Origin: Pedobacter petrophilus | GTDB taxonomy: Bacteria > Bacteroidota > Bacteroidia > Sphingobacteriales > Sphingobacteriaceae | NCBI RefSeq assembly: GCF_009674725.1 | Contig: NZ_WKKH01000007.1 | Span: 124,001-188,000, forward strand | Direction: 5' to 3' | DNA length: 64,000 nucleotides | Shown here: in pieces, positions 26,088-33,960 of the stretch | Layout of the letters: the number at the start of each line of letters is the position of its first letter | How positions within the stretch are numbered: position 1 is the first letter of the stretch | The notes under the pieces: model-generated | Databases searched by the model: none | Told to the model about the DNA's origin: nothing | Seen by the model: only the letters and a program-made list of their open reading frames with translations | Made by a program: the position numbers and the translations under genes

Positions 26088-28676
26088 TCAGGTTGATTTT
26101 TTTGCTTTTTCTGCGTATTCTGAAGGTTTGCAGCCGTATACTTCCTGAAAACATTTGCTGAAATAACTGGCACTGCTAAAACCTACTTTTTCAGTAATTT
26201 CAGAAATGCTGAACGTTCCGTCAAGTAGCAAAGATGCCGCTTTTTCAAGCCTGATATTCCGAATAAATAGCGACGGAGATTTATCCAGTAAGGTAATTAA
26301 TTTACGATATAGGCCGGTTCGGTCCATGTTAAGATCGCGGCTAAGCTGCACTACAGAATAGTTTGGCACTTCAAGATTTTTTTCAACCTGTTCCATTGCT
26401 CTTGCCAGAAATATGGCCTCAGCCTTGTTATGGTAATTGGTGTCTTCTTCAAGTATAATACCTGGACGTGGCTGAACGTGATCACTTCCTTTTTCCGTCT
26501 GCAGGATATTTTGCTGTTCAACCAAATTCCGGATTCTGAGTAATAAAATTTGTTCCCGGTGATTTTGGCTGAGTTTTTTTGTAGTTAATTTTACATAGAT
26601 GGATATAACAGTTAGAACTATAAAAATACCTAAGGTAGTAAACATGATGTAGGACGTATTTGTTTTCCACCACGGAGGAAGAATACTTAGGTATATTTCG
26701 GTAACAGGTCCATCCCAAATTCGATTGTTTGAAGCCATCACCCTAAGTTTGTAATTGCCGGGAGGAAGGTTCGTATAAGATGCTTCGAGAATACCAGCCG
26801 TAGTTAACCTTTCATTTTCCTGCCCGCTTGATGTTTCTTTCCAGCCTCTATCGATGCCTTCCAGCTGGTACCGGTAATAGGTTTGGGTTGGATTTTGATA
26901 GTTTAGGGCAGAAAACTCGAACGAAACGAAATTTTGATCATAAGAAAGTTCGATGGATTTGGTGTAGGGTGTACTTTCTTTCAAAATGATGCGTTTATCG
27001 TATTTGTTTCCTGTTTCGATCTTTTCTCCTCTTAAAAAAAGATTTATCAATATTGCTTTCAGGGGCTGCTTGTTGGGTTTAACAGAATTAAAGTTCAAAA
27101 CGCTAAAGCCGTTGATCCCTCCGAAATAGAGTGTACCGTCGGTTGATTCGAAAGCTGCACCGTTAGTATATTCACCATCCAATGTTCCGGCATCAGACCG
27201 GAAACTGGTAAAGTGTATTTGTGCATTTCTTGGATCAATCTGCACCTTATTTATTCCATAACTTGTAGTTACCCAAATATTATGGAAGCGATCCTGAAGA
27301 ATAGCTTTTATAAAGTTATTAGATAACCCGTCCCTGGCATAGAAAATTCTTTCTTTACGGCTGACTGGATCAAAGACTTTTAGTCCGTCATAAGTACCCG
27401 TCCAAACCCAGCCGCGAATATCAGTGAGTTTCGAGGTTTGGTTATCACCAAAAAAAGACGAAGCAGAATGATTTTGATTGAGCTGATCTAATATTACTCC
27501 TGGTATAGCGTGAAAATCAACAGGTTTTAGTTTAATACCATTTTTATGAGCCGGATGATATTGATATATCCCCGATTGGCTTTGAATATAAATATATCCT
27601 GCATCGTCTTGTGCAAATGCTTGCACAATAACATCACTGGTTAAAGATGTTGAAAAATATTGCCTGCCAATATTGGTAAACAAATATCTTGTTTGATGAT
27701 AGTAAAACAGACCCTGGTTTAAAGTTCCCAGCCACAAACCACCCTGCTTATCATAAAATATTGTACTCACTTCTGTATTCAAAGTGCCTCCGTCTGCTTT
27801 TTTCAATGTTGGAAAGTAGCGCTGCTCACGTCCATAGCCATCAATAATCCAAATGCCTTTAGCAGAACTAATGGCTACTCTTCCGTTAGTATCTACTACC
27901 AGGGTGTTAAGCGCATAGTGGGTTTCCATGATTTTCTTCCAGCCCCTTTTCTGAATATCAAAGAAGAAACACCCACCCATGCTGCCATTCCGGAGTTGAT
28001 AAAATCCATCTTTTGCTTTTACAACCAATGAGGTGCTCTTGAAAACTTTTTGTTGATCTGCTGGATAAGCTGCAGCGCTGTAAAGTTTTTTTTTGCTTTT
28101 GAGATCATAGCATACCACTTTACCCGTATTATAGAAAAGATACAGACTGTCTTTTTCAGATGTTAAATCCTGAAGTTCTCCTTCGGTGGCTGGTATTTGA
28201 AGTGATATACGTTGGTCGATCGTCGAAAGCCTATTGGCTGCAAGTATCCATAAACGTTGCCTGGCATCCAGAAAAATGTCGTCAACAGATCGTTTGAAAC
28301 CTTTTTTCTTGAAATATAAATTCAAATTCGTGATGTATTTCTCCGTACGGAGGTCAACACACATTAATTTGTGATCGTCTTTTATCCAAAGCCTCGCATC
28401 ATCGCTTTGATAAATACGATAGTGACCCTTATAGGTACCTAAAGGATATATACTTTGAATGCCTTGGTGAATATATCTAAAGCGAGCGCCATCATAAATA
28501 TTGATATTACCGCTTGTTTTAAAAACCATTCTTCCATCGGGCAATTGTAGAATATAACGAATCTGATTGTCGCTCAATCCTTGCATCACATCAATTGGCG
28601 AAAACACAAAATCCTGAGCATTTGCAAATGAAATTCTAAAAAAGAGTATAGTTATCGCCAGAATGAGCTGCTTCAT
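26088..28676 (-). CDS. Membrane ligand-binding propeller sensor with AraC DNA-binding domain (no kinase)
   Basis: 862 residues: signal peptide, two seven-bladed reg_prop propellers (about 25-575, repeated motifs such as GGLWLGTLNQGLF and GWVWTGTYDGLKVF), a Y_Y_Y domain (~575-660), one membrane helix (~675-700), a ~60-residue linker and a C-terminal AraC double helix-turn-helix (DRTGLYRKLITLLDKSP, ISEITEKVGFSSASYFSKCFQ). It resembles hybrid two-component systems but has no HisKA, ATPase or receiver domain. The signal must therefore pass directly across the membrane. It surely controls the GH31 gene behind it. A -7-like TATCTTTA lies at 28700-28707. Confidence 0.92.
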   Translation of the reverse strand: MKQLILAITILFFRISFANAQDFVFSPIDVMQGLSDNQIRYILQLPDGRMVFKTSGNINIYDGARFRYIHQGIQSIYPLGTYKGHYRIYQSDDARLWIKDDHKLMCVDLRTEKYITNLNLYFKKKGFKRSVDDIFLDARQRLWILAANRLSTIDQRISLQIPATEGELQDLTSEKDSLYLFYNTGKVVCYDLKSKKKLYSAAAYPADQQKVFKSTSLVVKAKDGFYQLRNGSMGGCFFFDIQKRGWKKIMETHYALNTLVVDTNGRVAISSAKGIWIIDGYGREQRYFPTLKKADGGTLNTEVSTIFYDKQGGLWLGTLNQGLFYYHQTRYLFTNIGRQYFSTSLTSDVIVQAFAQDDAGYIYIQSQSGIYQYHPAHKNGIKLKPVDFHAIPGVILDQLNQNHSASSFFGDNQTSKLTDIRGWVWTGTYDGLKVFDPVSRKERIFYARDGLSNNFIKAILQDRFHNIWVTTSYGINKVQIDPRNAQIHFTSFRSDAGTLDGEYTNGAAFESTDGTLYFGGINGFSVLNFNSVKPNKQPLKAILINLFLRGEKIETGNKYDKRIILKESTPYTKSIELSYDQNFVSFEFSALNYQNPTQTYYRYQLEGIDRGWKETSSGQENERLTTAGILEASYTNLPPGNYKLRVMASNNRIWDGPVTEIYLSILPPWWKTNTSYIMFTTLGIFIVLTVISIYVKLTTKKLSQNHREQILLLRIRNLVEQQNILQTEKGSDHVQPRPGIILEEDTNYHNKAEAIFLARAMEQVEKNLEVPNYSVVQLSRDLNMDRTGLYRKLITLLDKSPSLFIRNIRLEKAASLLLDGTFSISEITEKVGFSSASYFSKCFQEVYGCKPSEYAEKAKKST

Positions 28677-28863
28677 CTGTAAGTAATGAATTGATGCTAT
28701 AAAGATAATTAACCGCTAATATAATGTTTAAAGCTGAAGTTGAAATTTCTCCAATAAGTGTGTTCAATAATAATGATGATTCCCGGACTAAAATCTATGT
28801 ACTTGATTCTTTAGTTATTTTATATAGTATAGTTGATATTCAGGTAAAAAAGCCTTAAAATCT

Positions 28864-28903
28864 AAAAAAAAATAGCCTGCAAATTATTGATTTGCAGGCT
28901 ATT
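28864..28903 (-). terminator. Terminator of ssrA
   Basis: On the minus strand AATAGCCTGCAAA (28891-28903) pairs with TTTGCAGGCTATT (28871-28883) around a 7-base loop, followed by a 9-base T-run. It lies 14 bases after the tmRNA 3' end. Confidence 0.85.
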
Positions 28904-28916
28904 GATGCTGATTTTG

Positions 28917-29279
28917 TGGAGCCGAAGGGAGTCGAACCCTTGTCCAGTTGTGAGATAAATTATATCTTCTACATGCTTATTTTTCAATTAATTTTCGAAC
29001 TATAAACGGGCTGAAAACCGACCTTGTTTATAACCTTAGATACTTTATCTCACTTCAAGTCGTATCTACTTGAAGCCAGCTTTGTTGTTTCGATGCCCCG
29101 GTTTCTAACCCAACAATGCAACAGTTAGAGGGACAAAAGCTATTTAGTTCTAAACTAAGCAGCTAAGGCGTAAGTGTTTTCGCCAACTAAAATGTGATCG
29201 TTCACTTTAAGTGCTCTCCGAACAACGCACTGCATGCTAACATAACCTTCGCCACCCTGTCAAATCCAAGAACGGCCCC
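28917..29279 (-). ncRNA. ssrA: Transfer-messenger RNA (tmRNA)
   Basis: The 5' end GGGGCCG (29279 downward) pairs with CGGCTCC at the 3' end (28924-28918), followed by discriminator A at 28917; CCA is not encoded. The T-arm GGGTTCGACTCCC is present. The tag frame at 29184-29155 reads GENTYALAA then TAG, ending in the typical proteolysis signal ALAA. Length 363 nt. It rescues stalled ribosomes and tags the products for degradation. The tRNA-like 3' end alone might be mistaken for a tRNA gene. Confidence 0.97.
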
Positions 29280-29293
29280 AGTTTTAGTTTTAA

Positions 29294-29349
29294 GTATCGA
29301 GTATCGAGTATCGAGTATCGAGTATCGAGTATCGAGTATCGAGTATCGA
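29294..29349. repeat. Tandem heptamer repeat, 8 x GTATCGA
   Basis: Eight exact copies of GTATCGA in 56 bp, immediately outside the mature tmRNA 5' end and downstream of its promoter on the minus strand. They therefore lie in the transcribed precursor leader. The rest of the window contains similar TTGATAC-type phrases at 39070-39256. Confidence 0.95.
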
Positions 29350-29363
29350 GTAAAACTGAACGA

Positions 29364-29371
29364 CAAATGTA
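29364..29371 (-). promoter_or_regulatory. ssrA promoter -7 box
   Basis: TACATTTG on the minus strand matches the Bacteroidota -7 consensus TAnnTTTG exactly. It puts the start near 29357, about 78 bases before the mature tmRNA 5' end. Confidence 0.65.
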
Positions 29372-29372
29372 C

Positions 29373-29414
29373 AAAAAAAATGCCAAATAATAGCTGTGAA
29401 CTAATATTTGGCAT
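29373..29414 (-). terminator. Terminator of the aminotransferase gene
   Basis: On the minus strand ATGCCAAATA (29414-29405) pairs with TATTTGGCAT (29389-29380), 10 bp, followed by eight T. The T-run directly abuts the ssrA -7 box, so terminator and promoter are interleaved. Confidence 0.85.
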
Positions 29415-29490
29415 CTTAAATTAAAGAATGTCAAACTGAAAACTATCAAATTTAAATGGGAAATTCCAACTGAGAACTGCCAACCGGATG

Positions 29491-30690
29491 CTATTTTGTT
29501 CTTCCGGGATATTCCTTCAAAGCAATTTCTAAACAATCCATGGCCGCATTTAGATCACTTGTATTCAATACATAAGCCATCCTAACTTCTTGTTTACCCG
29601 AGCCTTTAGTGGAGTAAAATCCAGTAGCGGGAGCCATCATTACCGTTTGGTTCTCATGCGCAAAATCTTCTAAAATCCACTGGCAGAAGCGGTCGGAATC
29701 GTCGATCGGGAATTTAGCAACCACATAAAATGCACCACCAGGATTGGGGCAGAAAACGCCTTCAATGTTATTCAACCGTCCTACTAAAGTATCACGTCGT
29801 AATGTATATTCTGTATTTACCTGTTCAAAATAACTGTCTGGTGTATCAACAGCAGCAGCACCCGCAATCTGTTCCACCATTCCAGGGCTTAACCTCGCCT
29901 GTGCAAATTTCAACCCTGAAGCAATTACCTCCTTATTTTTAGTGATTAAACAACCTAACCTGGCGCCACAAGCGCTATAGCGTTTAGAAACAGTGTCCAT
30001 AATCACTACATTTTCTTCCAGGCCATCTAAGTGCATTGGCGAAATAAACTCACGACCATCATAGCAGAATTCACGGTAAGCTTCATCTGAAAATAAAAAC
30101 AAATCGTATTTTTTGCAAAGCGTTTTCAAAGCCTCTAATTCCGCTCGTGAATACAGGTAACCTGTGGGGTTATTTGGATTACAAATGATAATCGCCTTTG
30201 TTTTATCTGTAATCAGCTTTTCAAATTCAGCGATTGGGGGAAGTGCAAATCCATTTTCAATTACCGATAAAATCGGCTTAACCACTACATTACTCATGCA
30301 GGCGAACCCGTTATAGTTGGCATAAAAAGGTTCTGGAATGATAATCTCATCACCTTCGTTCACGCAGGTTTGCATGGCAATGGTAATGGCTTCCGAACCA
30401 CCAACAGTTACCAGGATATCTTCCGGGGTAATGTTGTAACCTAATTTATTATAGTATTCTGCAAGTTTAAGGCGGTAGGCCAATGTACCTTCAGATGGGG
30501 TATAGGCCCAAACATTAAAGTCTATATTTTTAATGGCGTTGAGCATTCCTTCCGGAGTTTCAATATCTGGCTGACCGATATTTAAATGATAAACTTTTTT
30601 ACCATCTTTTTTCGCTTGATCAGCGTATGGAGTTAACTTTCTAATTGGTGATGCAGGCATCTGCACGCCCTTTTGTGAAATCTTTGGCAT
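29491..30690 (-). CDS. PLP-dependent aminotransferase, aspartate aminotransferase class I
   Basis: 399 residues, fold-type I aminotransferase. Motifs: HLNIGQPDIETPEGML, TVGGSEAITIAM, IIICNPNNPTGYLYS, FLFSDEAYREFCYDG, and DTVSKRYSACGARLGC, where the Lys binds PLP. The C-terminal arginine region KQEVRMAYVLN is present. The amino acid specificity is uncertain (Asp, Tyr/Phe or Ala are all possible). Its start codon is 4 bases behind a perfect -7 box, so the message may be leaderless. Confidence 0.9.
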   Translation of the reverse strand: MPKISQKGVQMPASPIRKLTPYADQAKKDGKKVYHLNIGQPDIETPEGMLNAIKNIDFNVWAYTPSEGTLAYRLKLAEYYNKLGYNITPEDILVTVGGSEAITIAMQTCVNEGDEIIIPEPFYANYNGFACMSNVVVKPILSVIENGFALPPIAEFEKLITDKTKAIIICNPNNPTGYLYSRAELEALKTLCKKYDLFLFSDEAYREFCYDGREFISPMHLDGLEENVVIMDTVSKRYSACGARLGCLITKNKEVIASGLKFAQARLSPGMVEQIAGAAAVDTPDSYFEQVNTEYTLRRDTLVGRLNNIEGVFCPNPGGAFYVVAKFPIDDSDRFCQWILEDFAHENQTVMMAPATGFYSTKGSGKQEVRMAYVLNTSDLNAAMDCLEIALKEYPGRTK

Positions 30691-30694
30691 GGTA

Positions 30695-30702
30695 CAAAAA
30701 TA
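30695..30702 (-). promoter_or_regulatory. Aminotransferase promoter -7 box, possibly leaderless
   Basis: TATTTTTG on the minus strand ends 4 bases before the ATG at 30690. Transcription would begin at or next to the start codon. The same TATTTTTGTACC phrase precedes the S4 gene at 46160. Confidence 0.5.
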
Positions 30703-30730
30703 AAAAAGTCCCGATGATTATCGGGACTTT
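30702..30730 (-). terminator. Terminator of the DUF1573 gene
   Basis: On the minus strand AAAGTCCCGA (30730-30721) pairs with TCGGGACTTT (30714-30705), loop of 6, then T-run. It overlaps the promoter of the aminotransferase. Confidence 0.85.
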
Positions 30731-30750
30731 AAAAATATTATTTATCGAAA

Positions 30751-31143
30751 TTATTTTGATGTTGCTGCTACAGTTTCTCCTTTAATATAAAGAACTTTAA
30801 CAGGAGTTTTTGCATTCGAAGTTAAAGTTACTGCTTTAGAGAATGCAGATGGACCGGCAGCTGCATTAAAAGTTACAGAGATTACACCAGTTTCGCCTTT
30901 TTTAAGCGGGGTAGAAGTATATTTTGGAACTGTACAACCACAACTTGCTTCAGCTTTGGTAATAATTAAAGGCTCCTCACCAACGTTTGTATATTTAAAA
31001 TCGAACGTTACTGGCTTACCCATCGGAATTTTACCGAAATCATGAGTCTCCGACTCAAATTTAAAATCTGCTGGTTTTGATTGCGCATTGGCAACCAGGC
31101 CGAAACCCAAAACGAAGGCGAATAATACTAAGATCTTTTTCAT
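30751..31143 (-). CDS. DUF1573 secreted protein
   Basis: 130 residues with a signal peptide (to NAQS). The Ig-like DUF1573 domain shows FKFESETHDFGKIPMGKPVTFDFKYTN, then ITKAEASCGCTVPKYT with the typical CGC, and a final VLYIKG. It is a periplasmic or surface protein of unknown role, very common in Bacteroidota. It has its own promoter (TAAATTTG at 31180-31187, minus strand) and terminator, so it is monocistronic. Confidence 0.92.
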   Translation of the reverse strand: MKKILVLFAFVLGFGLVANAQSKPADFKFESETHDFGKIPMGKPVTFDFKYTNVGEEPLIITKAEASCGCTVPKYTSTPLKKGETGVISVTFNAAAGPSAFSKAVTLTSNAKTPVKVLYIKGETVAATSK

Positions 31144-31310
31144 GTTATATGCGAAATTATTTTTCTTAAATTCTTAAAACAAATTTAACAATTTCATTTT
31201 AAAACAAAAACTATTCCAATTATATTTTATTTGTCCATATATAATTTTACAATTGAAGATAAAGTCAAACTTTTAATTTTGCATATATTTGCCACAACCA
31301 ATATTTGATT

Positions 31311-33734
31311 ATGATGCAGAATGAAAAATTTATAACCAATTCTATTGACGATTCTGAATTAACATTCAACGATTTCAAAACGATCGTAATGAATGATTAT
31401 AAAATAGCCTATGAGAGCAGACAAGCTAGCGTTTTAGGCCGCAGGGAAGTGTTAACGGGAAAGGCTAAATTTGGCATTTTTGGTGATGGTAAAGAGGTTC
31501 CTCAGGTTGCCATGGCTAAAGCATTTAAAAAAGGCGACTGGCGATCAGGGTATTACCGGGATCAGACCTTTGCTTTCGCTACGGGTATCTCAACCATCAA
31601 AGAATTCTTTGCACAACTATATGCAAACCCTACAAACGGTGCAGATCCTTTCTCCGGGGGCAGACAAATGAATTGCCATTTTGCTACAAAATCGGTAAAT
31701 GAAGATGGAAGCTGGAACGATTTAACACAGATTAAGAACTGCTCCTCTGATATTTCACCAACGGGCGGGCAAATGGCTCGTTTGGTTGGCCTGGCTTACG
31801 CATCAAAATTATTCAGAAATAACAAAGAACTCGATTATTTAAAGAATTTCTCTGTTAACGGGAATGAAGTTGCTTTCGGTACTATTGGAAATGCTTCCAC
31901 ATCCGAAGGTGTTTTTTTTGAGGCGATTAATGCCGCTGGCGTATTGCAAATCCCTATGGCAATATCCATTTGGGACGATGCTTACGGCATTTCTGTACCA
32001 GCAAAATATCAAACGACAAAAGAAGATATTTCTGAAGTTTTAAAAGGTTTCCAGCGGGATAAAGATCAGCCTGGATATGAAATTTATAAAGTAAAAGGCT
32101 GGGATTATCCTGCCCTTTGCGAAGTTTATGAAAAAGCCATTCACATTTGCAGGGAAGAGCATGTTCCGGTTTTTATTCATGTAACAGAACTTACCCAACC
32201 TCAGGGGCATTCTACCTCCGGCTCTCACGAAAGGTATAAATCTAAAGACCGGTTAACCTGGGAAAGCGAATACGATTGCCTGCTGAAAATGAGGGAGTGG
32301 ATGTTGGAATCTGCCATTGCTACAGAAGAGGAAATTGCAGATACAGAGAAAAAAGCAAAGGTATTTGTGCGTAACGCACAGAAAGAAGCCTGGAATGAAT
32401 TTCTGGATAGCATCAAGCCAGAGCAAAAAAAGGTGATCGATTTAATTAGTGCTTTAGCTCAACATCAGCCAGAACTGGCGAAAATAGCTGCTCAACTTTC
32501 GGCCACGGCCGATGCGCAACGCCGGGAGGTCTTCAGTGCTGCCCGGAAAGCCATTCGCCTTTCGGCAAAATTCAACAGCCAGGAGCGAAACGATTTGCTT
32601 ACCTGGTACAAGGATCAGGAAGAATTAAGTTTTGATCGATATAATTCTAAGCTTCATACCAATGGAGTAGAAAGTCCGGATAAAATCGCTGTAGTTGATG
32701 CCGAATATGACGATCTCTCTAAAATGGTTGATGGGAGAGAAGTATTAAATGCCTGTTTTAATGAAAACTTTGCCAGAGATCAACGCCTGGTTGCTTTTGG
32801 TGAAGATTTAGGAAATATTGGTGATGTTAACCAGGGCTTCGCAGGCTTACAGGCAAGATTTGGTGAACTCCGGGTAACCGATACGGGAATCAGAGAAATG
32901 ACCATTATGGGGCAGGGGATAGGCCTGGCCATGAGGGGGTTAAAACCAATTGCTGAAATACAATACCTTGATTATTTGATCTTTGCGTTAAATGTGCTAA
33001 GCGATGATTTGGCTTCTCTGTCTTACAGGACCAAAGGCATTCAGAAAGCACCGGTGATTGTGAGAACCCGCGGACATCGTTTAGAAGGCGTTTGGCATTC
33101 AGGTTCGCCGATCAGTATGTTGTTAGGGTCTCTGAGAGGTATGCATTTATGTGTTCCCAGAAATATGACCCAGGCAGCGGGGATGTACAATACCTTGTTC
33201 AGAGCGGATGAACCGGCCGTAGTAATTGAATGTTTAAACGGTTACCGCCTGAAGGAGAAACTTCCTAATAATGTTGGCGACTTTACCGTTCCTTTAGGTA
33301 AAGCAGAAGTGCTGGAAGAAGGTTCAGATATTACAGTTGTTTCTTATGGATCAACCTTAAGATTGGTGCAGGAAGCAGCAGAAGAACTGGCAAATTTTGG
33401 CATCTCTGTAGAAATCGTAGATCCACAAACGCTGTTACCTTTTGATGTGAATAAGGTTTGTGCCAGTTCGTTAGCCAAAACCAATAAGCTATTGGTCGTA
33501 GATGAAGACGTTCCGGGAGGAGCATCAGCCTATATCCTGCAGAAAGTTTTGGAAGATCAAAACGGTTATTTTACTTTGGATGGTAAGCCTAAAACCCTTT
33601 CTGCTAAACCTCATCGTCCTCCGTTCGGTTCTGACGGTGATTATTTCAGCAAGCCATCTGTAGATGATATTATTGAAACCATTTATGGGATGATGCATGA
33701 GACTCATCCAGCGAAATTCCCACCCATTTTTTAA
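31311..33734 (+). CDS. Fused E1 alpha-beta subunit of a 2-oxoacid dehydrogenase
   Basis: About 808 residues from ATG at 31311 (a TTG six bases earlier is unlikely). The alpha part (1-370) has GSGYYRDQTFAFATG-like residues and the ThDP site GNASTSEGVFFEAINAAG. The beta part (~460-808) has FGEDLGNIGDVNQGF, TDTGIREMTIMGQGIGLA, EIQYLDYLIFA and VVSYGSTLRLVQ. The linked subunits match the 2-oxoisovalerate/pyruvate-type E1 of Bacteroidota. It decarboxylates branched-chain or related 2-oxoacids and passes the acyl group to an E2 encoded elsewhere. Promoter box TATATTTG at 31284-31291. Confidence 0.93.
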   Translation: MMQNEKFITNSIDDSELTFNDFKTIVMNDYKIAYESRQASVLGRREVLTGKAKFGIFGDGKEVPQVAMAKAFKKGDWRSGYYRDQTFAFATGISTIKEFFAQLYANPTNGADPFSGGRQMNCHFATKSVNEDGSWNDLTQIKNCSSDISPTGGQMARLVGLAYASKLFRNNKELDYLKNFSVNGNEVAFGTIGNASTSEGVFFEAINAAGVLQIPMAISIWDDAYGISVPAKYQTTKEDISEVLKGFQRDKDQPGYEIYKVKGWDYPALCEVYEKAIHICREEHVPVFIHVTELTQPQGHSTSGSHERYKSKDRLTWESEYDCLLKMREWMLESAIATEEEIADTEKKAKVFVRNAQKEAWNEFLDSIKPEQKKVIDLISALAQHQPELAKIAAQLSATADAQRREVFSAARKAIRLSAKFNSQERNDLLTWYKDQEELSFDRYNSKLHTNGVESPDKIAVVDAEYDDLSKMVDGREVLNACFNENFARDQRLVAFGEDLGNIGDVNQGFAGLQARFGELRVTDTGIREMTIMGQGIGLAMRGLKPIAEIQYLDYLIFALNVLSDDLASLSYRTKGIQKAPVIVRTRGHRLEGVWHSGSPISMLLGSLRGMHLCVPRNMTQAAGMYNTLFRADEPAVVIECLNGYRLKEKLPNNVGDFTVPLGKAEVLEEGSDITVVSYGSTLRLVQEAAEELANFGISVEIVDPQTLLPFDVNKVCASSLAKTNKLLVVDEDVPGGASAYILQKVLEDQNGYFTLDGKPKTLSAKPHRPPFGSDGDYFSKPSVDDIIETIYGMMHETHPAKFPPIF

Positions 33735-33960
33735 GTCTGTTTTAACAAAATTGTAAGCTTCAGTAAAAACGGGATCATTGTGGTTAAAAATTAATAACTT
33801 AATTGATCGTAAAATGAATATCTTAGTAGCGTTATCTACTATTATCCCATTTTTGTATGTATCAGTTAGTCGCTATCAATGGCGTTCAGGCTATATTATT
33901 GCCTGCTATGAACTTCATCATTTCCAATATCGTTAAGTCTTGGAAAATCTTGTGCCTTTA

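Noticed and set aside
23659..26154. Longer N-terminus for GH31 (48 extra codons)
   Set aside because: The extension precedes an obvious signal peptide and overlaps the end of the regulator gene.
28916..28970. tRNA-like T-arm as a separate tRNA gene
   Set aside because: It is the 3' end of tmRNA; the matching 5' half and the GENTYALAA tag frame lie upstream on the same strand.
29194..29536. Small frames repeating YSILDTR / VSSIEYR
   Set aside because: They are translations of the GTATCGA tandem repeat and of tmRNA.
33814..33936. 40-codon frame before the TPR kinase (MNILVALSTIIPF)
   Set aside because: Possible membrane peptide or leader, but no structure, family or start context supports it.
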